Positions 26,238 through 31,576 of a stretch of 31,576 nucleotides of DNA are shown here, in pieces. How positions within the stretch are numbered: position 1 is the first letter of the stretch; every line of letters begins with the position of its first letter. The position numbers and the translations under genes were made by a program. This stretch comes from JBHJGM01 sp964405825 (GTDB lineage: Bacteria; Verrucomicrobiota; Verrucomicrobiia; Opitutales; JBHJGM01). The notes below the pieces were generated by a model. The model saw nothing but the letters and a program-made list of their open reading frames with translations. It had not been told where the DNA came from and ran no database searches. Where the stretch lies: assembly GCA_964405825.1 (NCBI GenBank), contig CAYOPI010000037.1:1-31576 (forward strand). The letters are read 5' to 3'.

Positions 26238-27653
26238 CTACCGCTCCAGGCCGATTTCGGTGCGGCGTGCGACCATCGGACCAGCCGGGGGTTCGCCGCC
26301 GGGGACGACAATCTTGTCCTTGGTGGAGGCGTGACGCCAGGGTGTCAGCAGGAGCAGGTTGAGCACGATGACGGCGAGTCCGCCGGTGGCCACGCTTGAG
26401 CTGAGCACCGAGCGCATCCACTCGGGCAGTTGGGCAATGAAGGCGCCCTGACTGGGGATTGAAAAAGCCGCGCCCAGACTCAGGGCCAGCACGGTGATCT
26501 CGCGCGTGCCCAGCGGGGTTTGCAGGATCATCCGCAGGCCCGCGGTGGCGACCAGCCCAAAGAGCATCAGCATGACCGCGCCCAGGACCGGCCTGGGGAT
26601 CAGCCCGAAGAGGTAGCTGGTTTGCGGCAGCAGCGCGCACAGGATCAGGATTCCGGCCACGTAGTAACCGACCTGCCGCGAGCCCACGCCGGTCATCTGA
26701 ATCACGCCGTTGTTCTGGGAGAAGGTGGCCGTCGGGAAGATGTTGATGATGGCCGCCAGGGTGCTGGTGATCGCATCGGAAAAGATCCCGCCGCGCAGCC
26801 GTTTCCAAAAGGCCGGGGTGTCCGTGCGCATGCCCGAGAGATGCGCCGTCGCTGACAGATCGCCTACGGCCTCCAGCGATGAGATCAGGTAGACGATCAC
26901 AAACGGCAGCAGCAGCGACCAGTCGAAGGCCAGTCCGTACGGGGCGATCTGAGGGAGCATGATCCAGCGGTCGGACGTCGGGGTGGCACCCCAGTCAATG
27001 ATCCCCACGATGCTGGCGATTGCGTAACCCGCAATCAGCGCCAGCAGGGGCCCGCCCGTGCGGATGAAGGGGTTGCGGGCCATCTGGGCGACGACCAGGA
27101 CGACGAGCACCACGCCTGCCAGCAGCGCATTGGTCCGCCAAGTATAGCCCTCCCCCAGGTCCGTTGCCAGGTAATAGCCCGCCACCGCCGGGATCAGACT
27201 CAGCCCGATGATCAGGACGACCGTGCCCGCCACCAGCGGCGAGATGATCCGGCTGAGAAAGGGAAGGAAGAAGGCCAGAACGAACTGCACGGGCACCGCC
27301 ACCAGCGCCATTCCGCAGGCCAGCGCGATGCCGCCTTTTTCGCCGGCGGCTACGACCAGTCCAACATAGGCGAAGCTGGTGGCATTGACCGAGAGCAGCC
27401 CCGAGCCGATCGGACCCAGCCGCCGCGCCTGCAGAAACGTTCCGATACCCGCCGTGAGCAGGGCCATCGACAGCAGGTAGCCCTGCGCGCCCTCGGGGAT
27501 ATCGATGTTGGGGTTGCCGCAGAAAATGAGCGCCGGGGTGATGCAGCCCACGAACATCGCCGCCACCTGCAGAAACCCCGCCATCAACGCCTGGGCCGGG
27601 GGCATTCTGGCGTCGTGAGGGTAGAGGATCTGCGGGGTATCCGGGCCGGTCAT
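26238..27653 (-). CDS. NCS2-family nucleobase permease (xanthine/uracil type)
   Basis: A 471-residue transporter with about 14 hydrophobic segments. The NCS2/NAT signature is visible as FSQNNGVIQMTGVGSRQVGYYVAG, and the conserved substrate-site Glu lies in LISSLEAVGDLSATA. NCS2 proteins import xanthine, uric acid, uracil or related bases by proton symport; the signature here looks like the xanthine/urate branch, but one base cannot be chosen. The open frame continues to a TTG at 27683. The ATG at 27653 (MTGPDTPQILY) is preferred because the extra residues are hydrophobic and atypical. The gene is divergent from the deaminase gene, with a 75-bp shared control region, and this pairing supports a role in base salvage. 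Confidence 0.88.
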   Translation of the reverse strand: MTGPDTPQILYPHDARMPPAQALMAGFLQVAAMFVGCITPALIFCGNPNIDIPEGAQGYLLSMALLTAGIGTFLQARRLGPIGSGLLSVNATSFAYVGLVVAAGEKGGIALACGMALVAVPVQFVLAFFLPFLSRIISPLVAGTVVLIIGLSLIPAVAGYYLATDLGEGYTWRTNALLAGVVLVVLVVAQMARNPFIRTGGPLLALIAGYAIASIVGIIDWGATPTSDRWIMLPQIAPYGLAFDWSLLLPFVIVYLISSLEAVGDLSATAHLSGMRTDTPAFWKRLRGGIFSDAITSTLAAIINIFPTATFSQNNGVIQMTGVGSRQVGYYVAGILILCALLPQTSYLFGLIPRPVLGAVMLMLFGLVATAGLRMILQTPLGTREITVLALSLGAAFSIPSQGAFIAQLPEWMRSVLSSSVATGGLAVIVLNLLLLTPWRHASTKDKIVVPGGEPPAGPMVARRTEIGLER

Positions 27654-27708
27654 CGGGCCCGCTGGCAGCAGGACAAAGGCCAAACCCTCTCGCCATCTGG
27701 CCTGATTC

Positions 27709-27727
27709 CGGCTTTAACCGAAAGCCG
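27709..27727 (+). promoter_or_regulatory. Hairpin directly before the deaminase start codon
   Basis: CGGCTTT (27709-27715) and AAAGCCG (27721-27727) form a perfect 7-bp stem with a 5-nt loop, ending one base before the ATG at 27729. It covers GAAAG, the only purine-rich stretch that could act as a weak ribosome site, so it could limit translation. It also lies in the divergent promoter region shared with the permease. Confidence 0.4.
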
Positions 27728-27728
27728 T

Positions 27729-28346
27729 ATGCCCCGGCCCGAACCCATTCCATCCGGCACCGACCGCGCCGCGCTCGTTGCCCGCTTTCTCGAGGTGATC
27801 GAGGCCGACATCCTGCCGCTGACGCGAGAGGGTGTGGCTCGGGGCAACAAGGTCTTTGGCGCGGCCATCCTCCGGAAGGCCGACCTTTCCGTCGTCACCG
27901 CCGGCACCAACCAGGAGCAGGAAAGCGCGCTCTGGCACGGGGAGATGCAGACCATCCGCCAGTTCCACGCCATCCCCTTTGCCGAGCGTCCCAAACCCAC
28001 CGACTGTTACTTCCTCACCACGCACGAGTGCTGCACCATGTGCCTGTCGGCGGTCACCTGGGCGGGCTTCGACAACTTTTTCTACTTCTTTGAGCAGGAG
28101 GATCTCGGCGAGGCCTTCTCCATTCCGCACGACGCGCGCATCCTCAAGGAGGTCTTCAAACTGCCGCCCAGCGGCTACGCCCACGAGAACGCCTACTGGA
28201 AATGCTACGCGCTGCGGAAGCTCGTTCGCGAACTGGGCAGCCCGCCCAACCTGACTTCAGCCGTCCAACGCCTTGACCAGGCCTACGGCGATCTCTCAAC
28301 CACCTACATCGCCGGCCGTGACAACCTGCACGTGCCACTGAACTGA
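27729..28346 (+). CDS. Cytidine deaminase-superfamily nucleoside/base deaminase
   Basis: A 205-residue cytosolic zinc hydrolase of the CDA fold. The zinc/catalytic motif HxE is at His70-Gly-Glu72 (LWHGEMQT) and the Cys ligands are at Cys102 and Cys105 in THECCTMCLSAVTWAGF. Related proteins, from memory, have HEPCxxC here, so the usual Pro is replaced by Cys101 in this copy. The surroundings (GNKVFGAAILRK, FDNFFYFFEQEDL, FSIPHDARILKEVF) mark a distinct subfamily whose substrate I do not know; cytosine, guanine or a nucleoside are all possible. The frame is open from 27615, but the ATG at 27729 gives the family start and avoids overlap with the permease gene. It is followed by the cupin gene after 10 bp. 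Confidence 0.82.
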   Translation: MPRPEPIPSGTDRAALVARFLEVIEADILPLTREGVARGNKVFGAAILRKADLSVVTAGTNQEQESALWHGEMQTIRQFHAIPFAERPKPTDCYFLTTHECCTMCLSAVTWAGFDNFFYFFEQEDLGEAFSIPHDARILKEVFKLPPSGYAHENAYWKCYALRKLVRELGSPPNLTSAVQRLDQAYGDLSTTYIAGRDNLHVPLN

Positions 28347-28356
28347 TTCGTCTCGA

Positions 28357-28863
28357 ATGCAACGCCGTAACCTGATCCGGGTGAGCGCCCTGGGGGCCTC
28401 CGCGCTCTTTCTTGGGAAGGTGCGCCTGTCCGCCGCAGCGCCGAAGCCAGTGAACGCCGGGGATCATCCGGTCCTGCAGGTGGTCACGCTCGATGAGCAG
28501 CCCTGGTACGAGGCCGAGGACCGCGCCGTGGCCCGTGAACTGGCCAGCCCGCGCAACTCCAAGGCCCGCGCCATGAGCATCGCCGACATCAAGATCCCCG
28601 CTGGCGTCGAGGTGGTGCCGCACCATCACGTGATGGAAGAGGTCTATCACATCGTGGCGGGGGAGGGCACCATGATGGTCGAGGATCAGACGACCGTTGT
28701 CCGTGCCGGTCAAAGCGTGGTGATGGCCCCGCACCAATGGCACAACATCACCAACCATGCCGAGGAAACGTTGCGGCTGCTGGTGGTCTGCGCGCCGTCC
28801 TGGGCCCCCGAGCACCTCATCTTCGATCGCCACCGGATGCCGGGCGACCACAACCCGGCCTGA
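28357..28863 (+). CDS. Exported single-domain cupin protein
   Basis: A 168-residue protein starting MQRRNLIRVSALGASALFLG, a twin-Arg, weakly hydrophobic leader that could be Tat or Sec. The cupin barrel (about 75-148) carries motif 1, with metal ligands His89 and His91 and Glu95 in VPHHHVMEEVYHIVAGEG, and motif 2, ending with His129 in GQSVVMAPHQWHNITN. This is a complete metal-binding set (His-His-Glu-His). Cupins range from dioxygenases and isomerases to binding proteins, so the reaction cannot be named. The gene lies 10 bp after the deaminase gene and 58 bp before arsC on the same strand, probably one transcript. A Tat route would fit export of a metal-loaded fold, but the RR motif is short of consensus. 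Confidence 0.8.
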   Translation: MQRRNLIRVSALGASALFLGKVRLSAAAPKPVNAGDHPVLQVVTLDEQPWYEAEDRAVARELASPRNSKARAMSIADIKIPAGVEVVPHHHVMEEVYHIVAGEGTMMVEDQTTVVRAGQSVVMAPHQWHNITNHAEETLRLLVVCAPSWAPEHLIFDRHRMPGDHNPA

Positions 28864-28921
28864 GCAAGCGCCGTTGACCGAGCCCTTGCCATCGGGCTGT
28901 ATCGTTGGCTTACTTTCCGCC

Positions 28922-29371
28922 ATGGCTAAACCCAAGGTCCTCATTCTCTGCACGGGCAACTCCTGCCGCAGCCACATGGCCGAGGGCATCCTGCGCGAGG
29001 CCGCCGGCGACCTGTTCGAGATTCACAGCGCGGGCTCCAAGCCAGCCGGTTACGTGCACCCCAGGGCCATCGAGGCGCTTGGCGAACTGGGCATCGACAT
29101 CACCAGCCACAGCTCCAAGCACCTCGACCAGTTCCTGCACGCCGGCATCGACACGGTCATCACCGTTTGCGACAACGCCGACCGCGAGTGCCCGGTTTTC
29201 CCTGGCAAGGTCAACCGCTACCACTTCCCCTTCGAAGACCCGCCCAAGGCCGTCCGCCCGGATGAGACCGAGATCGAGGCCTTCCGCCGCGTCCGCGACG
29301 AAATCCAGAAGGTTTTCACCGCCTTCGCCGGCGGCTACCGCCAGGCCGTTGCGGCGGGCGTTTCAGCCTAG
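28922..29371 (+). CDS. arsC: Thioredoxin-type arsenate reductase (low-MW phosphatase fold)
   Basis: A 149-residue cytosolic protein. The phosphatase P-loop C-X5-R is CTGNSCR at residues 10-16. The redox Cys pair follows in VITVCDNADRECPVFPG (about residues 82 and 89), and the general-acid Asp lies in FPFEDPPKA. This three-Cys set is that of Bacillus/Staphylococcus-type ArsC, which reduces arsenate to arsenite using thioredoxin; plain low-MW tyrosine phosphatases lack the last two Cys. Lack of nearby arsR or an arsenite pump makes this a lone arsC, so export would need genes elsewhere. The frame is open from 28757, but the ATG at 28922 places the P-loop at the family position. The gene is last in the plus-strand run and converges on the nucleosidase gene. 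Confidence 0.9.
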   Translation: MAKPKVLILCTGNSCRSHMAEGILREAAGDLFEIHSAGSKPAGYVHPRAIEALGELGIDITSHSSKHLDQFLHAGIDTVITVCDNADRECPVFPGKVNRYHFPFEDPPKAVRPDETEIEAFRRVRDEIQKVFTAFAGGYRQAVAAGVSA

Positions 29372-29423
29372 AAGGGCAGGCTTTGCCTGGTGACTGACGG
29401 ATTTGCCCGGCCCGGCCACGGGT
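29372..29423. other. Convergent gap with small hairpin after arsC
   Basis: 52 bp between the converging arsC and nucleosidase genes. CAGGC-TTT-GCCTG (29377-29389) can form a 5-bp hairpin, and the GC-rich stretch after 29400 is also partly self-complementary. No T-run follows, so intrinsic termination in either direction is only a possibility. Confidence 0.3.
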
Positions 29424-30248
29424 TCACTCGTGCCAGTTCTGGATGAGGTACAGGGTGACCGTGGCGGCGGAACGGGCGGCGATGGGGCCGTAGATCTTGT
29501 AGTCCTCGTTGGGGGTGGGCTGCGCCTGATTGCTGCCCGAGCGTATCACCAGATACGGCACCTCGAAGTGCTCGCAAATCTGGGCGAATCCCGCGGATTC
29601 CATCTCGAGAATGTCCGCCTTGGCCTCGCGCAGCTTGGCGATGCGCCGGGCGTTGATGCCAAAGAGATCGCCCGAGGTCACGGTGCCGTTGGCGAGCGCC
29701 ACGGTACGCTCTTTGCCATCAACAACCACCGTGTGCGGCTTGTACTCGGCAAGCAGGGCCCGGGCGTGGTCGAGTTCCGAGGCCGCCGGGCGGCTGTAGT
29801 AGGGCTCATTGGCCATCACGCCGGAGGGATCGTGATAGTGCCACTGAATGTCATCTTCGGTCATGCTGCCGTAGTCGTGGAAGAAGATGGTGTCGGCCAC
29901 GATGACGTCACCGGTCGACAGCTCCGGGTTGATGCGCGCACCGGTGCCGGTCATGAAGGCCATGTCGGGCTCGAACTCCATCAGGAAGAGCGTGGTGACC
30001 ATCCCGGTCAAGGTCTTGCCCACGCCGGTGACGGACACGATCACCTCGAAGTCGCCGATCTTCCCGCGGGTGTAGTCGATGCCCTGAACGGTACCGGTTT
30101 CCGCGCCTTCGAGGGCGTCGGTGATGACGGTAATCTCCTGCGGCACTGCGCCCAGTACGAGGATGCGCTTGCCTTCTTGGTCGGCCGCCAGCAGCGCGGG
30201 AACGGCGGCCAGCAGCAGGGCGAACACTCCGGATAGTTGCTTGAGCAT
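29424..30248 (-). CDS. Exported nucleoside phosphorylase/nucleosidase (MTAN/PNP fold)
   Basis: A 274-residue protein with a Sec signal peptide (about 1-22, VFALLLAAVPALLAAD) and a PNP_UDP_1 domain. It would cleave the N-glycosidic bond of purine nucleosides. Matches to MTAN: ILVLGAVPQEI (Glu38, equivalent to the catalytic-site Glu12 of E. coli MTAN), VSVTGVGKT, FMTGTGARINPEL, and the ribose-binding Glu in LEMESAGFA. The purine-site motif reads IRSGSNQAQ, with Asn240 where MTAN has the catalytic Asp of ISDxA. This suggests altered base preference or mechanism. MTANs are normally cytosolic, so the signal peptide is unusual. The ATG at 30248 is preferred over 30344 because it precedes the signal peptide and is backed by a GGGGGGG tract. 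It follows the DUF3568 gene after 31 bp, probably in one operon. Confidence 0.82.
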   Translation of the reverse strand: MLKQLSGVFALLLAAVPALLAADQEGKRILVLGAVPQEITVITDALEGAETGTVQGIDYTRGKIGDFEVIVSVTGVGKTLTGMVTTLFLMEFEPDMAFMTGTGARINPELSTGDVIVADTIFFHDYGSMTEDDIQWHYHDPSGVMANEPYYSRPAASELDHARALLAEYKPHTVVVDGKERTVALANGTVTSGDLFGINARRIAKLREAKADILEMESAGFAQICEHFEVPYLVIRSGSNQAQPTPNEDYKIYGPIAARSAATVTLYLIQNWHE

Positions 30249-30279
30249 ACCCCCCCGGAAAGCAGGCCCTGTGCCGCAC

Positions 30280-30684
30280 TCAGAGGCGTTCCTGCACGCG
30301 CAGGAGCACCCGATTGGATTGCTCCTCGTCACCGAAGGTCCCAAAGCGTACGCTGATCTGGGTGGTGCGGTCGGTCTGGGCTTTCATCGAGACGACGACC
30401 TTCTTGTCCTCGACGTTGCGGGCGACGACCTTGGCGACCGTTTCGTCGCCCTCGTTCGAGATGATCGTAAGCCCGAGGTCCTCCAGGGCAGCCACCGCTG
30501 CCTCGCGGGCGTCCTCCAGCGGCGCATCCACGACGGCCTCGTTGTCTCCCCGGACATAGGCTACGGTTCCGCCCGTTGCTCCACCGACGGCGACGGCAAG
30601 GCAGCCGCCCAGGGTCAAGGCGTGGGCACAGGCGAGGAGCGAAACGACGACCCGAGGCGGAAAGAGACTCTTGGAAGACGGCAT
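30280..30684 (-). CDS. DUF3568-type lipoprotein
   Basis: From the ATG at 30684 the product has 134 residues. A lipoprotein signal ends in TLGGC (Cys28), followed by LAVAVGGATGGTVAYVRGD and the DUF3568 fold (VVDAPLEDAREAAVAALEDLGLTI...), so it is probably anchored to a membrane on the periplasmic side. Its function is unknown; such small lipoproteins have no enzymatic motif. The IS target site CTAG lies only 4 bp upstream of this ATG, so the native promoter and ribosome site have been displaced. The frame stays open into the IS up to an ATG at 30723, which would add MQNEPVLKTWPRA. Expression may now depend on the IS. The nucleosidase gene follows after 31 bp. Confidence 0.75.
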   Translation of the reverse strand: MPSSKSLFPPRVVVSLLACAHALTLGGCLAVAVGGATGGTVAYVRGDNEAVVDAPLEDAREAAVAALEDLGLTIISNEGDETVAKVVARNVEDKKVVVSMKAQTDRTTQISVRFGTFGDEEQSNRVLLRVQERL

Positions 30685-30725
30685 GGCTCTAGGCCATGTT
30701 TTCAAAACAGGCTCATTTTGCATTG

Positions 30726-30731
30726 TATAAT
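30726..30731 (+). promoter_or_regulatory. Candidate -10 box for the IS transposase
   Basis: A perfect TATAAT sits 18 bp before the transposase ATG at 30750, inside the left end of the IS. No good -35 is found at 16-18 bp; a weak TTCAAA lies farther upstream, inside the left IR. The complementary strand reads ATTATA, and could contribute to outward transcription. Confidence 0.35.
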
Positions 30732-30749
30732 ATTGACCTCCAGCATCTT

Positions 30750-30857
30750 ATGTGGGTTATCGAGGGCGTGACGCAGCTCTACCGCCCGACGCTTTCCAGC
30801 GACAGCTGGAAGACCTTAAAAAAATTAACGCGCACGATTCCAGGCGCAATGATATAA
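30750..30857 (+). CDS. Short unshifted product of the transposase start frame
   Basis: 35 codons from the ATG at 30750 to a TAA at 30855-30857. It holds the first part of the DUF4096 region and, past the A7 run (30818-30824 approx.), an unrelated LTRTIPGAMI end. It is the expected default product if the slippery heptamer is not used. A regulatory role is possible but unproven. Confidence 0.4.
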   Translation: MWVIEGVTQLYRPTLSSDSWKTLKKLTRTIPGAMI

Positions 30858-31558
30858 AAAAGGATAGAAGGGGTCGTCCGCGCCATCACGACCGGCGCTT
30901 TGTCGAGGCCATCTTCTGGGTCTTGCGTACGGGAGCGCCCTGGCGCGATTTGCCCCGTTGCTTTCCACCCTGGAGTAGCGTCTACACACGCTTTCGGCGC
31001 TGGAGTCGCAGTGGTCTTTGGGCGCGGCTTCTGGTGGCGCTGGGCTCAGATGCCGACACTGAATACATCATGGTCGACGCCACAGTTGTGCGCGCCCACC
31101 AGCACGCACGGTGCGCGCGCCAAGACCAGCAGCCTCAGGCCCTGGGCCGCTCCCGGGGCGGGCTCTCCACCAAGATGCACTGGCTGTGCGATGCGCTGGG
31201 GTACCCGCTTGGGCTCAGCCTCACGGCAGGGCAAAAGGCCGAGTGCACCCAGGCCTTGCCCATGCTCCGGCACATCTCAAGGCCCTTTGACTACCTGCTC
31301 GCTGATGCGGGCTACGACAGCGATGCCATCCGTGAAGGTGTGACGCAACTCGGTGGCACCGCCGTCATAAAACCCAATCCATCTCGCTCACAAAAGCCCC
31401 CCTTCGACAAGCATCTTTACAAGGAGCGCCACCGCATCGAAAACCTCATCGCCAAGCTCAAAAACTCACGACGCATCGCCACACGTTACGAGAAAAAGGC
31501 CGTATACTTCATCGCCTTCGCTCAACTCGCGGCCATCAAAATTTGGCTCGCTCATTAA
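30750..31558 (+). CDS. IS5-family transposase, probably made by -1 frameshifting
   Basis: A DDE transposase that would cut and join the IS ends. The main frame holds the catalytic set: Asp in YIMVDATVVRAHQHA, Asp in YLLADAGYDSDA and Glu in YKERHRIENLIAKLK, plus the N-terminal DUF4096 part RGRPRHHDRRFVEAIFWVLRTGAPWRDLP. In this frame the only start is a GTG at 30752, and its first residues do not look like the family. The frame opened by the ATG at 30750 reads MWVIEGVTQLYRPTLSSDSWKTLKK, whose LSSDSWKTLKK matches the family start (LSDxxWxxIxxLLP). It runs into A-AAA-AAA, where a -1 shift continues as INAHDSRRNDIKKDRRGRP. Without the shift it stops at 30857. Full-length product about 269 residues. 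Confidence 0.8.
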
Positions 31559-31576
31559 TTTGAAGACATTCCCTAG

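Larger units (their letters stand above)
30689..31576 (+). mobile_element. IS5-family insertion sequence, complete, flanked by CTAG
   Basis: Left end: CTAG at 30689-30692, then IR GCCATGTTTTCAAA (30693-30706). Right end: IR TTTGAAGACATTCC (31559-31572), then CTAG (31573-31576). The right IR reversed is GGAATGTCTTCAAA, matching the left IR at 11 of 14 positions. CTAG fits the YTAR target duplication of the IS5 group. The element without duplications is 880 bp and holds one transposase, whose stop codon abuts the right IR. The window ends at the last base of the duplication. Confidence 0.85.

Noticed and set aside
25036..26808. Minus-strand open frame of 590 codons
   Set aside because: It covers the epimerase gene in antisense and the permease gene in a wrong frame; both real genes have clear family motifs.
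27654..27683. TTG start for the permease
   Set aside because: Rare start codon, and the following ATG gives a normal NCS2 N-terminus.

Overview
The window is GC-rich, densely coded DNA from a Gram-negative bacterium. A two-partner secretion (TPS) system, an RND/TolC efflux pump, an outer-membrane lipoprotein candidate and several Sec-type signal peptides all require an outer membrane. The mix of an ebo-type UbiA protein, a DUF3467 protein and a giant LktA/FHA-like adhesin suggests a PVC-group bacterium, perhaps Verrucomicrobiota (Opitutales), but this is inference from gene content. Most starts lack a clear Shine-Dalgarno sequence.

Layout. (1) 1-2645, minus strand: the first codons of a probable ebo-cluster phosphatase, an EboC-like UbiA prenyltransferase, a VOC ring-cleaving dioxygenase and a flavin reductase-like protein, tightly spaced and probably co-transcribed. 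(2) 2741-18743, minus strand: a DUF3467 protein, then a 4623-residue TpsA exoprotein, then its TpsB transporter. This three-gene operon takes up half of the window. (3) 18744-19113: a 370-bp non-coding stretch with several hairpins. (4) 19114-24884, minus strand: a tripartite efflux operon (HlyD-type adaptor, HAE1 RND pump, TolC channel). (5) 25051-29371: a secreted aldose 1-epimerase; an NCS2 nucleobase permease (minus strand) divergent from a cytidine-deaminase-fold enzyme; an exported cupin; and a thioredoxin-type arsenate reductase. (6) 29424-30684, minus strand: an exported MTAN/PNP-fold nucleosidase and a DUF3568 lipoprotein. (7) 30689-31576: a complete IS5-family insertion sequence, flanked by CTAG, that ends exactly at the end of the window.

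How the parts fit. DUF3467, TpsA and TpsB form one operon for secreting a beta-helical fibre of roughly 460 kDa. The fibre carries a run of 53-residue repeats, a helical insert and a duplicated 18-residue C-terminal tail. Genes at 26.2-30.3 kb could form a nucleobase salvage set: a periplasmic nucleosidase releases bases, the NCS2 permease imports them and the deaminase processes them. The IS landed 4 bp upstream of the DUF3568 start codon and added in-frame codons to it. The transposase itself appears to need a -1 frameshift at an A7 heptamer.
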